From: Methylosinus sp. PW1
Lineage (GTDB): Bacteria > Pseudomonadota > Alphaproteobacteria > Rhizobiales > Beijerinckiaceae
Direction of reading: 5' to 3'
DNA: 64,000 bases
Assembly: GCF_000745215.1 (NCBI RefSeq)
Contig: NZ_JQNK01000009.1
Location: 1,860,001-1,924,000 of the forward strand
This document shows positions 52,864 to 61,740 of this stretch, piece by piece; within the stretch, counting starts at the first letter, position 1; each line of letters opens with the position of its first letter. The notes under the pieces are model-generated. The model saw only the letters and a list, made by a program, of their open reading frames with translations, was not told the DNA's origin and did not search any database. Made by a program: the position numbers and the translations under genes.

Positions 52864-53427
52864 ATGATCGACGCCATTGCTTTCCAAGACCCGCGTCTTT
52901 CCGCGCTGCGGGCGCGCATCGGATGGATCTGCCAAACAATTCGGGCGCTCGTCGTTTTCTTCGCGGCGGCCGATCTCCTCGCGATACTGACCTTCTGGGC
53001 CGACGCCGGAAAGGTCGAGCGCCACTTTCGCGAGCTGTTGCAGATCGACGTTTCGGGCGCTTCGCAAGGCCAATATGCGGCGGCGACGGCGCTGAGCCTC
53101 TTCGTCTGGGTCTTTGTCGCCGTCATCTGCTTTTGCCTGTGGCGCGTGTTCAGCCTCTATCTCGAGGGCGGCGTCTTCTCCGCGGAGGCGGCGCTATGGC
53201 TGCGGCGCGCGGGCGTCATCGGACTGATCACAGTCCTTCTGGACATGGCGATGCGCTCCGCGATCATTCTGGCCATCGCCTCGCATCTTCCCTATGCGCA
53301 GAGCCATCACGGCTACATAAAGCTCGAGGATCTGCTGAACGTCATCTTCCTGCTGATGCTGATCGCCATAGCGCATATCTTCAAGACCGCCGCCGACATC
53401 GCCGGCGAAAACGCGCAATTCGTGTGA
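52864..53427 (+). CDS. DUF2975 membrane protein
   Basis: This 187-residue protein has four hydrophobic helices (VVFFAAADLLAILTF, ALSLFVWVFVAVICFCLWRV, AGVIGLITVLLDMAMRSAII and LLNVIFLLMLIAIAHIFK). The pattern ending IFKTAADIAGENAQFV fits DUF2975. ATG 52864 has AAGGA nine bases upstream; a start at 52798 would add a poor N-terminus. It is followed at once by a small XRE regulator, the usual pairing for this family. Confidence 0.85.
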   Translation: MIDAIAFQDPRLSALRARIGWICQTIRALVVFFAAADLLAILTFWADAGKVERHFRELLQIDVSGASQGQYAAATALSLFVWVFVAVICFCLWRVFSLYLEGGVFSAEAALWLRRAGVIGLITVLLDMAMRSAIILAIASHLPYAQSHHGYIKLEDLLNVIFLLMLIAIAHIFKTAADIAGENAQFV

Positions 53428-53432
53428 GCGCC

Positions 53433-53657
53433 ATGGCGATCGTGGTCAATCTCGACGTGATGCTCGCGCGGCGCAAGATGCGCTCGCGCGATCTCGCGCA
53501 ACGTATCGGCATCGCCGAGCAGAATGTGAGCCTTTTGAAATCCGGCAAGGTGAAAGGAATTCGCTTCGATACGCTGGAGAAAATCTGCGAGGTCTTGGAC
53601 TGCCAGCCGGGCGACATTCTGGAATATCGGCCGGAGGAGCAGGAGAAGGGCGGTTGA
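53433..53657 (+). CDS. Small XRE/YozG-type helix-turn-helix regulator
   Basis: This 74-residue DNA-binding protein reads MAIVVNLDVMLARRKMRSRD, then LAQRIGIAEQNVSLLKSGKV and ICEVLDCQPGDILEY. This is the YozG-like Cro/C1 fold, without extra domains. It starts five bases after the DUF2975 stop and almost always accompanies that family. It probably regulates its own operon. Confidence 0.93.
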   Translation: MAIVVNLDVMLARRKMRSRDLAQRIGIAEQNVSLLKSGKVKGIRFDTLEKICEVLDCQPGDILEYRPEEQEKGG

Positions 53658-53755
53658 TTTGTCCGGCAAATCAGCGCACGGAGCATTGTCCCGCTACCGC
53701 GGGCTGCTTTGCCTCACAGCGCGCATACATAATTTTGCTGACTTTCGGAGACGTC

Positions 53756-54043
53756 ATGAGCGAGGACAATGAGCGAACGGCCAAGCTGGAAGTACGTCTC
53801 GGATTGGAGGCGCTGGCCATGATCGAACGCGCCGCCGAAATCCAAGGCCGCAGCGTCGGTGATTTCGTGGCCGTCGCCGCGCTGGAAGCGGCGCTGCGCA
53901 CGATCGCAGAAACACAGGTCATCCGTCTCTCGGTGGAAGATCAGCGAATTTTCGCTGACGCCGTCCTCGACCCAACGACGCCGGCGCCGGGGCTGCTGCG
54001 CGCCGCCGACGCCTATCGCCGACTCGTCGAGGCTCCGAAGTGA
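53756..54043 (+). CDS. DUF1778 antitoxin-like protein, without an adjacent toxin
   Basis: This 95-residue ribbon-helix-helix protein reads TAKLEVRLGLEALAMIERAA, then EIQGRSVGDFVAVAALEAAL, and ends RLSVEDQRIFADAVLDPTTP. It matches TacA/DUF1778 antitoxins, which normally sit before a GNAT toxin gene. Here the next gene is on the other strand and unrelated, so this is an orphan. It may be a relic or may cross-talk with the complete module at 56911-57722. Confidence 0.85.
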   Translation: MSEDNERTAKLEVRLGLEALAMIERAAEIQGRSVGDFVAVAALEAALRTIAETQVIRLSVEDQRIFADAVLDPTTPAPGLLRAADAYRRLVEAPK

Positions 54044-54059
54044 CCGCGGAGTCCTGCTC

Positions 54060-54809
54060 TCACTTCAAGAACACATAAATATCCACCTCGAGCCCATCGT
54101 CGTCGCTGGTCTTCAAATCGGTGAGATATTCCTCGACGAACAGATTTTTCGTGTCGAGACCCTTCTCGTCCAGAAAAGCGGTGATCGCCTCATAGGTCGA
54201 GTCGATCTCCTCATAAGGCCCGCGATGCTGGAACTTCAGCGCCTTGCCGGCGGGCGAGGCGCCGGCCTCGACGCCATGCTCGAATTTGGCCTTGGCCTCG
54301 GGCGGGCGCGTCAGCGGCAGCATGGCCTCGAAATGAAAGCCATTGTCATCCGTCTCGGTGAAGGCGACCAGCGGACGGCCGTCCGCGGTGAGGCCGGCCT
54401 TGGAGGCGGCGATGCGCAGGCTGGAGATAGCCTCGGAGAGCGTCTTGAGCCCCTCCGTCCATGTGCCCTGCCCGCGCAATTTGAGGACGGGCCGGGCAAT
54501 GATATCGGTCGCCTGGCCGGCGACGGCGTCGGCTTGCGCCTGGGCCTCCGCCTCGGCCTGAGAGGGCTCGTTGAGGTCGAGCGTCGGCTTCGGCGCGACG
54601 GGGCTGTCCGGCGCGGCGGGCGCGGGCTTTTGCGGCGTCTCCGCCGCGACCTGCGCGCCCGGCGCCGTCACGACGGCGGTGGAGGTCGGCGGAGTGGATG
54701 TCGCGCCGAAAAAGGCTCCCGCGACGACGGCGAGAACGGCCAGACCCGCGACAAAGGGCCAAGCGCGCTTCAATCTCTGCGTGAAGCCCTCATCGCTCGA
54801 ATTGCTCAT
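54060..54809 (-). CDS. Membrane-anchored GyrI-like domain protein
   Basis: This 249-residue protein starts at ATG 54809 (MSNSSDEGFTQRLKRAWPFV). One helix (AGLAVLAVVAGAFFGATS) and a Pro/Ala-rich linker with repeated acidic AEAEAQAQ follow. The C-terminal 150 residues are a GyrI-like small-molecule-binding domain (GTWTEGLKTLSEAISSLRIA, ALKFQHRGPYEEIDSTYEAI, VEEYLTDL). It resembles SOUL/GyrI ligand binders. Function is unknown. Confidence 0.78.
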   Translation of the reverse strand: MSNSSDEGFTQRLKRAWPFVAGLAVLAVVAGAFFGATSTPPTSTAVVTAPGAQVAAETPQKPAPAAPDSPVAPKPTLDLNEPSQAEAEAQAQADAVAGQATDIIARPVLKLRGQGTWTEGLKTLSEAISSLRIAASKAGLTADGRPLVAFTETDDNGFHFEAMLPLTRPPEAKAKFEHGVEAGASPAGKALKFQHRGPYEEIDSTYEAITAFLDEKGLDTKNLFVEEYLTDLKTSDDDGLEVDIYVFLK

Positions 54810-54887
54810 GGGTCTCGTCCTCTTTGAAAGCGCGGGCGCCGGCCATAGCGTCGCGATTCGATTCTCTATATACGCCTGTAACAGGAA

Positions 54888-55766
54888 ATGAACGGCATGA
54901 TGACCAGCCCGCTCGCCGGCCTCCCGATCTTTCGCATGAACGGGATCGGCAATGAAATTCTCGTTCTCGACTTGCGCCGCGCGGGCCTCGAGGTCGCGCC
55001 CGCCGAGGCGCGCGCCATCGCCCGCGCCCCCGGCCTGCGCTTCGACCAGCTGATGGTCCTGCATGCGCCGCGCCATGCGGACGCGAACGCTTATATGCGC
55101 ATCTACAATACCGACGGCTCGCTCTCCGCCGCCTGCGGCAATGGCACGCGCTGCGTCGCCTATGTGCTCGGCCGCGCCGGCGAAGGCGAGGCGCTGACGC
55201 TGGAGACCGAGGCCGGCCCGGTGCGCACATGGCGCGCGGGCGAGACGCGCTTTACCGTCGATATGGGCGCGCCTCGTCTCGGCTGGCGGGACGTGCCGCT
55301 CGCCGCCGAAGCCCCCGATACGAGAAATGTGCCGCTCGCGCCTGAAGTCCAGGGGGCGCCGGCCGCCTTTTCGGCAGTCAATATGGGCAATCCTCATGCG
55401 GTCTTCTTCGTCGAGGACCCGCTCGCTCTCGATCTCGCCACGCTCGGGCCGCAGCTCGAGCATCACAGGCTCTTCCCCGAGCGCGCCAATATCTCCTTCG
55501 CCAAGATCGTCGCGCCGGATGAGATTTTGCTGCGCGTCTGGGAGCGCGGCACGGGCGAGACGCGCGCCTGCGGCTCGGCCGCCTGCGCGACGCTGGTGGC
55601 GGCCGCCCGCGCCGGCCTCTCGGCGCGCGAGGCGCGCATTCGCCTTCCCGGCGGCGAGCTGGTCATCGCCTGGGGGCCGGACGATCATGTGATGATGACC
55701 GGCGACGTCGAGCTCGAATTCGAGACGGAGCTGGAAGCCGGCTTCTTCGCCGAGCTGGACGCGTGA
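54888..55766 (+). CDS. dapF: Diaminopimelate epimerase
   Basis: This 292-residue enzyme makes meso-diaminopimelate for lysine and peptidoglycan. The two catalytic cysteines are in [18 protein letters not shown] and [18 protein letters not shown]. The fold start [20 protein letters not shown] and [17 protein letters not shown] are typical. An internal ATG (MMTSPLAG) could also be the start. The stop overlaps the mtaB start by 4 bases (GTGA). Confidence 0.95.
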   Translation: MNGMMTSPLAGLPIFRMNGIGNEILVLDLRRAGLEVAPAEARAIARAPGLRFDQLMVLHAPRHADANAYMRIYNTDGSLSAACGNGTRCVAYVLGRAGEGEALTLETEAGPVRTWRAGETRFTVDMGAPRLGWRDVPLAAEAPDTRNVPLAPEVQGAPAAFSAVNMGNPHAVFFVEDPLALDLATLGPQLEHHRLFPERANISFAKIVAPDEILLRVWERGTGETRACGSAACATLVAAARAGLSAREARIRLPGGELVIAWGPDDHVMMTGDVELEFETELEAGFFAELDA

Positions 55767-56914
55767 GCGCCGCGGTCGACATCGTCACCTTCGGCTGCCG
55801 CCTCAATTACGTCGATTCGGAGCGGCTGCTGCGCGAGGCGCGCGCCGGCGCGCAAAGCGAGCGCGTCATCGTCAATACCTGCGCCGTGACGGCGGAGGCG
55901 ACGCGCCAGGCGCGGCAAGCGATCCGCCGCCTTCATCGCGAGCGGCCGGCGGCCGAGATCGTCGTCGCCGGCTGCGCGGCGCGCATCGATCCCGCGAGCT
56001 TCGCCGCAATGGATGGCGTCGCGCGCGTGCTCGCCGAGCCGGGCGCGCCGCGCGCCGACAGCGCCGCCGAGGGGCAGACGCGCGCCTTTCTCGCCGTGCA
56101 GAACGGCTGCGACCATAGCTGCACTTTCTGCATCATTCCCTTGGGCCGCGGCCCCTCGCGCTCCATCGCGCCGGCCGAGGTCGTCGCCGAGGCGCGGCGG
56201 CTGGTCGAGAGCGGCAAGCGCGAGATCGTGCTGACCGGCGTCGATCTCACCAGCTATTCCGCCGAGGGCGTTACGCTCGGCGGACTCGCGCGCGCGCTGC
56301 TGCGGGAATTGCCGCAGCTCGAGCGGCTGCGGCTCTCCTCCATCGACTGCATAGAGGCGGACGCCGAGCTGTTGGACTGCATGCGCAGCGAGCCGCGGCT
56401 CATGCCGCATCTGCATCTCTCGCTGCAAGCCGGCGACGACCTCATTCTGAAGCGCATGAAGCGCCGGCATTCGCGCGCCGACGCCATCCGCTTTTGCGCC
56501 GAGCTGCGCGAAGCGCGGCCGGATATCGTCTTCGGCGCTGATTTCATCGTGGGCTTTCCCACCGAGACGGAAGACATGTTCGCGCGCACGCTCGCTCTCG
56601 TCGAGCAATGCGGGCTGACGCATCTGCATGTCTTCCCCTATTCGCCGCGTCCCGGAACGCCGGCGGCGCTGATGCCGCAGGTCAATGGCGCATTGGTGAA
56701 AGAACGCGCCGCCCGCCTGCGCGCGGCCGGAGACGCGGCGCTCATCCGCCATCTCGACGCGCAGATCGGCAAGACATTGCGTGTGCTGACGGAAAAAGGC
56801 GGCATGGCCCGCGCCGAAGATTTCACTCCCATCCGCACGCCCGGCGCGGAAGCGGGGCGCATGCTGGATGTTCGCGTGACGGGGCATGACGGGAAGGCGT
56901 CGAGCGGGGTTTAG
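55763..56914 (+). CDS. mtaB: tRNA t6A37 methylthiotransferase MtaB
   Basis: This 383-residue radical-SAM enzyme adds a methylthio group to t6A37 of tRNA. An N-terminal UPF0004 domain has cysteines in [23 protein letters not shown] and VAGCAARID. The radical-SAM cluster is [20 protein letters not shown]. Downstream are [20 protein letters not shown] and [20 protein letters not shown]. It starts at GTG overlapping dapF, the usual order in alphaproteobacteria. Its stop overlaps the convergent GNAT stop. Confidence 0.95.
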   Translation: MSAAVDIVTFGCRLNYVDSERLLREARAGAQSERVIVNTCAVTAEATRQARQAIRRLHRERPAAEIVVAGCAARIDPASFAAMDGVARVLAEPGAPRADSAAEGQTRAFLAVQNGCDHSCTFCIIPLGRGPSRSIAPAEVVAEARRLVESGKREIVLTGVDLTSYSAEGVTLGGLARALLRELPQLERLRLSSIDCIEADAELLDCMRSEPRLMPHLHLSLQAGDDLILKRMKRRHSRADAIRFCAELREARPDIVFGADFIVGFPTETEDMFARTLALVEQCGLTHLHVFPYSPRPGTPAALMPQVNGALVKERAARLRAAGDAALIRHLDAQIGKTLRVLTEKGGMARAEDFTPIRTPGAEAGRMLDVRVTGHDGKASSGV

Positions 56915-57426
56915 ATCGCGCGCTCGATTGTTTCGATCGGCATAAAAAACGTCCGCTCGCCGAGCTTGCAGGGAAGAAACCCACGTCTCGTATAGAACGG
57001 AGCCGACTCCTCATCGAGCGCGTGGACAATCACGCCTCGCACGCCGATCGTCTGCGACGCGGAGAGAATTCTCTTCAGCGTATCGGCGAGCAGATCGTCC
57101 CCCAGCCCCTTGCCCGCGTAGCGTAGATCCCGCGCCAACCTGCCGATGACGCTCACCGGGATCGGATTGGGCAGTCCGTGCTTGCGGACCTTCGAAGGCA
57201 TCGCCGCTCGCTCGATCGAGCCCGCGGAAATGCAGTAATAGCCGATAACCGTATCGCCCTCACAGGCGACATAGCTTCTCGCGCTACGTCCTTCGCTCGC
57301 GGCCGCATGTTGCTTCAGCCATTCGTTCAGCGACGGCTTGCCGCAATCGAAGGACCGAAAATCATGCTTGGTCGGATCGAGCCGCGCGGGCGCATGAAAC
57401 ATCGCCCCGCGCTCTATTTCTCCCAT
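56911..57426 (-). CDS. GNAT acetyltransferase toxin, TacT-like
   Basis: This 171-residue acetyltransferase has the toxin pattern HDFRSFDCGKPSLNEWLKQH, AAASEGRSARSYVA and the acetyl-CoA loop RLARDLRYAGKGLGDDLLAD. ALDEESAPFYTRRGFLPC follows near the end. TacT toxins acetylate aminoacyl-tRNA and halt translation. It overlaps the antitoxin end by 13 bases. ATG at 57402 (MFHAPARL) is an alternative start and would remove the overlap. Confidence 0.9.
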   Translation of the reverse strand: MGEIERGAMFHAPARLDPTKHDFRSFDCGKPSLNEWLKQHAAASEGRSARSYVACEGDTVIGYYCISAGSIERAAMPSKVRKHGLPNPIPVSVIGRLARDLRYAGKGLGDDLLADTLKRILSASQTIGVRGVIVHALDEESAPFYTRRGFLPCKLGERTFFMPIETIERAI

Positions 57427-57722
57427 AGAGGCTTCTTCTTCAGCAGCGCTCTGAGGTCTTCATTGGGCGGCGGCGGCCGATCCAGCGCCGCTTCGAATTC
57501 CGCAAAGTCTTTTTCGTTCAGCACGAACAGACGTTGGTCGAGCAATATGTCGACCGCATGCTGCCGAGCGCTCTCCGTGATGAACTCGCTACGCGTCTTG
57601 CCGAGGAGCGAGGCCGCGGTGTCGATCAGATTGCGCGTCGTCGTCGACATGCGCACATTCACTGTGGAGTCGTGACGTTCTCTGGCCGGCGCCGCCGGCT
57701 GTTTCGACGCCCGGGTCGGCAT
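57414..57722 (-). CDS. DUF1778 antitoxin, TacA-like
   Basis: This 102-residue antitoxin has an N-terminal ribbon-helix-helix (TVNVRMSTTTRNLIDTAASL, GKTRSEFITESARQHAVDIL). Its C-terminal toxin-binding tail is LFVLNEKDFAEFEAALDRPP, then PPNEDLRALLKKKPLWE. It neutralises the GNAT toxin and should repress its own promoter through the inverted repeat upstream. Confidence 0.92.
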   Translation of the reverse strand: MPTRASKQPAAPARERHDSTVNVRMSTTTRNLIDTAASLLGKTRSEFITESARQHAVDILLDQRLFVLNEKDFAEFEAALDRPPPPNEDLRALLKKKPLWEK

Positions 57723-57756
57723 TCGACTCTCCTCCGCGATCAGCTATTGAAAGGCC

Positions 57757-57781
57757 TTTGTGTGGATAGTGTCAACACAAA
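57757..57781 (-). promoter_or_regulatory. Promoter and operator of the toxin-antitoxin pair
   Basis: TTTGTGT and ACACAAA form an inverted repeat 35-59 bases upstream of the antitoxin start. A minus-strand TTGACA (-35, 57770-57775) lies inside it. A ribbon-helix-helix antitoxin bound here would block the polymerase, giving autoregulation. The -10 box is weak. Confidence 0.6.
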
Positions 57782-57791
57782 ACGACATTCG

Positions 57792-58976
57792 TCACGGCGC
57801 CCTATAAACGATCCGATAGATCGCCCCATTCTGGTCGTCCGTCACCAGCAGCGATCCGTCCGGCAGCTCCGCCACATCCACGGGCCGGCCGAGATATTGC
57901 GGATCGCCATTGTTCCACCCTTCCGCGAAAGGCTCGCTGACGCCGCGCTTTCCCTCCGGGCCGACGCGGGTGAACATCACGCGCGCGCCGACCGGCATGG
58001 TGCGGTCCCAGGAGCCGTGCTGCGCCGAGAAAATCCCGCCGCGATAATAGGGCGGGAAAGCCGAGCCGCGATAGAAGATCATGCCGAGATCGGCGGCGTG
58101 CGGCGCCTCCTCCACTTGCGGAAAGACGCCGCCCTCCGGCGGCGTATCGCGCGAATATTCGTAAGTTCGCACATGGCCGCCGCCATACCAGGGAAAGCCG
58201 AAATGCAGTCCCGCCCGCGGCGCGCGATTCAGCTCGCCGGGCGGCGTGTCGTCGCCCATGCGATCGACCTGATTGTCGGTGAACCAGAGCGTTCCGTCCG
58301 CAGGGTCGAAATCCATGCCGACCGAATTGCGAACGCCCCGCGCGAAAACCTCGCGGCCGGAGCCGTCGCGATTCATGCGGATGATGCCTCCCATGCCGAT
58401 GCGCTCATAGAGCTCGAGCTTATCGCGCGGCGTGACATTGTAGGGCTGGCCCAGCGAGACATAGAGCTTGCCGTCCGGCCCGACGCGACAGATGCGCGTC
58501 GTGTGATTGGCGCTCTGCTCGGCGACCGGGATGAGCCCGCCTTGCGGCGCTAGGCTGCGCGCATCCTTCCAGGCGAGCCGGCGCCAGTCGCTCTCGGCTG
58601 AAGCAAAGCTCGAAATGCGATTCTGCTCGACGACGAACAATGTTCCCTCCGCGTCGAAGCAGAGCCCATGCGGAATGACGAAAGGCGCATCCGCCGCGAA
58701 TGTCTCGACCGAGGCGGCGCGCTCGCCGCCCGGAATCAGCACATGAATGCGGCTCGCATCCGTGCCGACGAAAATCGCCTCGCCGCGCGGGCCAATGGCG
58801 AGCGTCCGCGCGTGCGGAACCAGCGCATAGAGCGAGATGGAAAACCCCTCCGGCAGCTGAATGCGGCGCAGGTCCTTCTCGATTTGCTTCGCCTCGTCCT
58901 GCGCCGAAGGCGCCGCATCGGCGTTCAGCAAGAAGGTCGCGCTCAGGAAAAGGCAGAGGAGGAAACGGGCGATCAT
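57792..58976 (-). CDS. PQQ-dependent aldose sugar dehydrogenase-like (sorbosone dehydrogenase) protein
   Basis: This 394-residue exported six-bladed beta-propeller has signal MIARFLLCLFLSATFLLNAD. Family segments are LPEGFSISLYALVPHARTLA, PHGLCFDAEGTLFVVEQN, ANHTTRICRVGPDGKLYVSL and FARGVRNSVGMDFDPADGTL. FFTDNQVDR-type and SQHGSWDRT-type turns are present as WFTDNQVDRMGDD and AQHGSWDRTMPVG. It oxidises sugars in the periplasm if PQQ binds. No partner cytochrome is adjacent. Confidence 0.87.
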   Translation of the reverse strand: MIARFLLCLFLSATFLLNADAAPSAQDEAKQIEKDLRRIQLPEGFSISLYALVPHARTLAIGPRGEAIFVGTDASRIHVLIPGGERAASVETFAADAPFVIPHGLCFDAEGTLFVVEQNRISSFASAESDWRRLAWKDARSLAPQGGLIPVAEQSANHTTRICRVGPDGKLYVSLGQPYNVTPRDKLELYERIGMGGIIRMNRDGSGREVFARGVRNSVGMDFDPADGTLWFTDNQVDRMGDDTPPGELNRAPRAGLHFGFPWYGGGHVRTYEYSRDTPPEGGVFPQVEEAPHAADLGMIFYRGSAFPPYYRGGIFSAQHGSWDRTMPVGARVMFTRVGPEGKRGVSEPFAEGWNNGDPQYLGRPVDVAELPDGSLLVTDDQNGAIYRIVYRAP

Positions 58977-59047
58977 CGGGGAATCTCCGGGGCGGCCGCG
59001 CCTCTCGGAGAGATAGGGGCGCAGACCGCCGGCGCCGCGCAAAATAT

Positions 59048-59092
59048 TTATCCCGGGTATTATTGACTCAACAAATTTATACCGGGTATAAT
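59048..59092 (+). promoter_or_regulatory. Strong promoter with two copies of a CCGGGTAT site
   Basis: TTGACT (59063-59068) and TATAAT (59087-59092) are 18 bases apart, and only six bases separate TATAAT from the ATG. Two repeats (TTATCCCGGGTATTA at 59048-59062 and TTTATACCGGGTATAA at 59076-59091) are 28 bases apart and overlap the promoter. Autorepression and a leaderless transcript are inferred. Confidence 0.65.
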
Positions 59093-59098
59093 TTGCGC

Positions 59099-59716
59099 AT
59101 GGAAAAAGACGCTCTCTCCCGCCTGTCGCGGCCCTGCGCCGCTTTCGCCGACGGCCGCATTCTGGCCGCCGGCCCGCTGGTCGAGGTCGCCTTGGCGGTG
59201 AAGAACGCCGATGCGGCCGATGGCTATGTCCTCACTTTCGACGACGCCACCGGCGAGGTGGTCGATCTCGATCTGCGCGGCGCCAAGCCGGAGATCATCG
59301 CGCGGCTCGCCGCCGCCTCTCCCGGCAGAGAGCGCAGCGACGCCGCTCCGGCGGAAGGCGCGGAGGAAGGCGCGCGCGGTCGCGGACGGCCGAGGCTCGG
59401 CGTTGTCGCGCGCGAGGTCACGCTGCTGCCGCGCCATTGGGACTGGCTCGCCGCGCAGCCGGGCGGCGCTTCGGCGACGCTGCGCCGCCTCGTCGAGACT
59501 GCGCGTCGCGAGGGCGGAACGGAGAGCCATAAGCGCGAGGCGCGCGAGGCCGCCTATCGCTTTCTCTCCGCCATAGCGGGAAATCTTCCCGGCTATGAGG
59601 AAGCGTTGCGCGCGCTCTTCGCCGGCGATGCGGCGCGATTCGAATCGATCATGGCTGATTGGCCACAGGATGTGCGCGCCTATGCGCTGCGCCTCGCCGA
59701 AGCAGGCGGCGCGTGA
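59099..59716 (+). CDS. DUF2239 family protein
   Basis: This 205-residue cytosolic protein starts MEKDALSRLSRPCAAFADGR. Typical DUF2239 parts are DGYVLTFDDATGEVVDLDLR, GRGRPRLGVVAREVTLLPRH, and WDWLAAQPGGASATLRRLVE, RREG. The central RGRGRPRLGVVAREVTLLPRHW stretch resembles small DNA-binding modules. It sits under a strong promoter with duplicated palindromic sites, so it may be its own regulator. Function is not established. Confidence 0.85.
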   Translation: MEKDALSRLSRPCAAFADGRILAAGPLVEVALAVKNADAADGYVLTFDDATGEVVDLDLRGAKPEIIARLAAASPGRERSDAAPAEGAEEGARGRGRPRLGVVAREVTLLPRHWDWLAAQPGGASATLRRLVETARREGGTESHKREAREAAYRFLSAIAGNLPGYEEALRALFAGDAARFESIMADWPQDVRAYALRLAEAGGA

Positions 59717-59794
59717 GCGGGACTCCCGGCTTGCAATGGCGCGGTCGGGAGCGCATGTAACGCGCGACATCCGCTTCCGGCGACGAGGATTTAA

Positions 59795-60022
59795 ATGCCG
59801 CTCTACGCCTATAGCTGCAATTCCTGCGACAATGAATTCGAGACATTGGTGCGCTCGGACGAAATTCCCGCCTGTCCGGCCTGCGGCGGCGTCGAATTGA
59901 CGCGCCAGCTCTCGCTGATCGCCAAGCCGGCGAGCGGCGGCGAGACCGAAGCCTCCTGCGCCTCCATGGGCGGAGCGGGCGGCTGCGGCGCCTCCTGCCC
60001 CGCCTTCGCCGATTGCGGCTGA
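59795..60022 (+). CDS. FmdB-type zinc-ribbon protein
   Basis: This 75-residue protein begins MPLYAYSCNSCDNEFETLVR, with CxxC pairs in CNSC and CPACG that bind zinc as in FmdB regulators. A Gly/Cys-rich tail (GGAGGCGASCPAFADCG) adds four more cysteines. GAGGAT lies upstream of the ATG. The role is unknown; small zinc ribbons of this kind are common regulators or ribosome-associated proteins. Confidence 0.88.
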   Translation: MPLYAYSCNSCDNEFETLVRSDEIPACPACGGVELTRQLSLIAKPASGGETEASCASMGGAGGCGASCPAFADCG

Positions 60023-60210
60023 GCGCGAATTTCAGGCGTTCGCCGCGAATAGTTCTATATCGACGGTTGACTTCGTCGAAGAGAGTGAGATTCTTTCGGC
60101 GTCGGCCCTCCGCCGGGTAGCCCCGGGGGAAATGACGGCTCACGCCGCTTTCTCTCGCGCATCGGATCGGATCGGAAGACGATCGAATTCATCCTGAAGG
60201 GAGAACATCC

Positions 60211-60750
60211 ATTCGCCGTCCAATGAAGAGCACCGCGGCCCCACAGAAGGAGGGTCCGCGCATCAACCGGGAGATTCGCGCGCGCGAGGTGCAACTGATC
60301 GACTCGGAAGGCAAGAACCACGGCGTGGTTCCGTTTGTCGACGCCCTCTCTCTGGCGGAAACGGCTGCGCTCGATCTCGTCGAGATCGCGCCCAATTCCG
60401 AGCCGCCGGTCTGCAAAATTCTCGATTACGGCAGATTTCGATTTCTCGAGCAGAAAAAGGCCGCCGAGGCCCGCAAGAAGCAGAAGATCGTCGAGGTCAA
60501 GGAGATCAAGCTCCGCCCCGGCATCGACGAGCACGACTATGATGTGAAGATGAAAGCCGTGCAGCGCTTCTTCGAGGAGGGCGACAAGGTCAAGGTCACA
60601 TTGCGTTTTCGTGGTCGCGAGATCGCGCATCAGGATATCGGCTACCGTCTGATGACGCGCGTCAAGGCGGAGACGGCGACTATCGCCAAGGTCGAGCTCG
60701 AGCCCTCCATGGAAGGCCGGCAGATGATCATGGTGCTGGCGCCGCGCTGA
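60211..60750 (+). CDS. infC: Translation initiation factor IF-3, probable AUU start
   Basis: IF-3 keeps ribosomal subunits apart and proofreads the start codon. The body is standard: [59 protein letters not shown] and [17 protein letters not shown]. An ATG exists at 60223, but ATT at 60211 is in frame, adds MRRP as in other alphaproteobacterial IF-3s, and has AAGGGAG seven bases upstream. From the ATG the spacing would be 19. AUU starts are typical of infC and give autocontrol. The rpmI and rplT genes do not follow here. Confidence 0.93.
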   Translation: MRRPMKSTAAPQKEGPRINREIRAREVQLIDSEGKNHGVVPFVDALSLAETAALDLVEIAPNSEPPVCKILDYGRFRFLEQKKAAEARKKQKIVEVKEIKLRPGIDEHDYDVKMKAVQRFFEEGDKVKVTLRFRGREIAHQDIGYRLMTRVKAETATIAKVELEPSMEGRQMIMVLAPR

Positions 60751-60817
60751 CGCGGCTTCGGGCGGGGCCTCGATCCGCACTTGCCGAGGCCGCGTCTTTC
60801 AGTCTTTGTTGTCTTTC

Positions 60818-61678
60818 ATGTCCATCGTCTCTCTCCGCGCGATTCTCTCCGGCGCGGCGCTTCTTTCGGCGCTCCCCGCCACGACCGGCGCCATCGCTCA
60901 GATGGCGCTGCCGGGCGCGGTCGCGCCGGCGCCGGCGGGTTCTGTCGCGGCCCCCGTCGAGCCCGGCGCCAAGCCCAAATCCCGCGCCGCCGTGACGCCC
61001 GTCGCTCCCAAGCCGCCGAGCGAGGAGACGATCGTCGGACGCATCCTCTATCAAGATGGCGAGGCGCGCGGCTCGATCGAGCTGCAACGGCGTGGCGGCG
61101 CGCTCGAGGTGGCGCGGCTGTCGCTTGTGGGCGATCGGCTGACGCGCTCTGGGGAAACCTGCCGGATCGAGGTATCCGAGCCCTTGCGCCTGACGCCGCG
61201 GCAGACGACCGGCGGTCTTCTTCGTTATGAAGTGGAGTTTCCTGCCTGCCCCTTCAGCTTCGACGCGCTCGACGGCGCGATTCTGGTCAGCTCCGAAGGC
61301 AAGGCATGCGAGCTGAAGCAGGCCGATTGCCGCGCCGACCCCAATGGACTCTGGGGCATGGGCGCCGGCGAGCTCGACCCCAAGCGCGCCGAAGAGATGC
61401 TGACCATGCGCGCCCGCATCGAGCAGACGGTGCGCAACGACTACAAGGCGCTCTACGACAAGATGAAATCGGAAAAGGGCCAGCGCAAGGAACTCGTCCG
61501 CGAGCAGGCCGGCTTTTCCGCGCGCCGCGAGGAGATTTGCCGCTCCTATGTGCAGGAGGCGGATTTCGGCTATTGCGCGCTGCGCGTGACAGAGGCGCGC
61601 GCTCTCACGCTCGGCACGCAGCTGGCGAGCGGCTTCAAAAAGACGGCGGAAGCCGAGGGGAAGAAGAAGAAACGCTGA
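60818..61678 (+). CDS. Hypothetical exported protein
   Basis: This 286-residue protein has signal MSIVSLRAILSGAALLSALP, cut near AIAQM, then a Pro/Ala linker. The body contains ETIVGRILYQDGEARGSIEL, ARLSLVGDRLTRSGETCRIE, a cysteine-rich middle (FPACPF, KACELKQADC) and a helical C-terminus with AGFSARREEICRSYVQEADF and a Lys tail. It resembles uncharacterised Hyphomicrobiales periplasmic proteins. No function can be given. Confidence 0.75.
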   Translation: MSIVSLRAILSGAALLSALPATTGAIAQMALPGAVAPAPAGSVAAPVEPGAKPKSRAAVTPVAPKPPSEETIVGRILYQDGEARGSIELQRRGGALEVARLSLVGDRLTRSGETCRIEVSEPLRLTPRQTTGGLLRYEVEFPACPFSFDALDGAILVSSEGKACELKQADCRADPNGLWGMGAGELDPKRAEEMLTMRARIEQTVRNDYKALYDKMKSEKGQRKELVREQAGFSARREEICRSYVQEADFGYCALRVTEARALTLGTQLASGFKKTAEAEGKKKKR

Positions 61679-61689
61679 GCCGGCGTCGT

Positions 61690-61740
61690 GGCCCCTCATC
61701 CGACCCTCGCTGAAGCGAGGGCCACCTTCTCCCGCAAGCA
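61690..61740. repeat. Left part of a palindromic intergenic element interrupted by the IS
   Basis: Sequence CCCTCATCCGACCC, then the hairpin CCCTCGC/GCGAGGG, then CCACCTTCTCCCGCAAGCA ends at the IS boundary. The right part resumes at 63045 with GCAAGCAGGAGAAGG. A second, inverted copy of the element lies at about 63124-63175. Confidence 0.7.
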
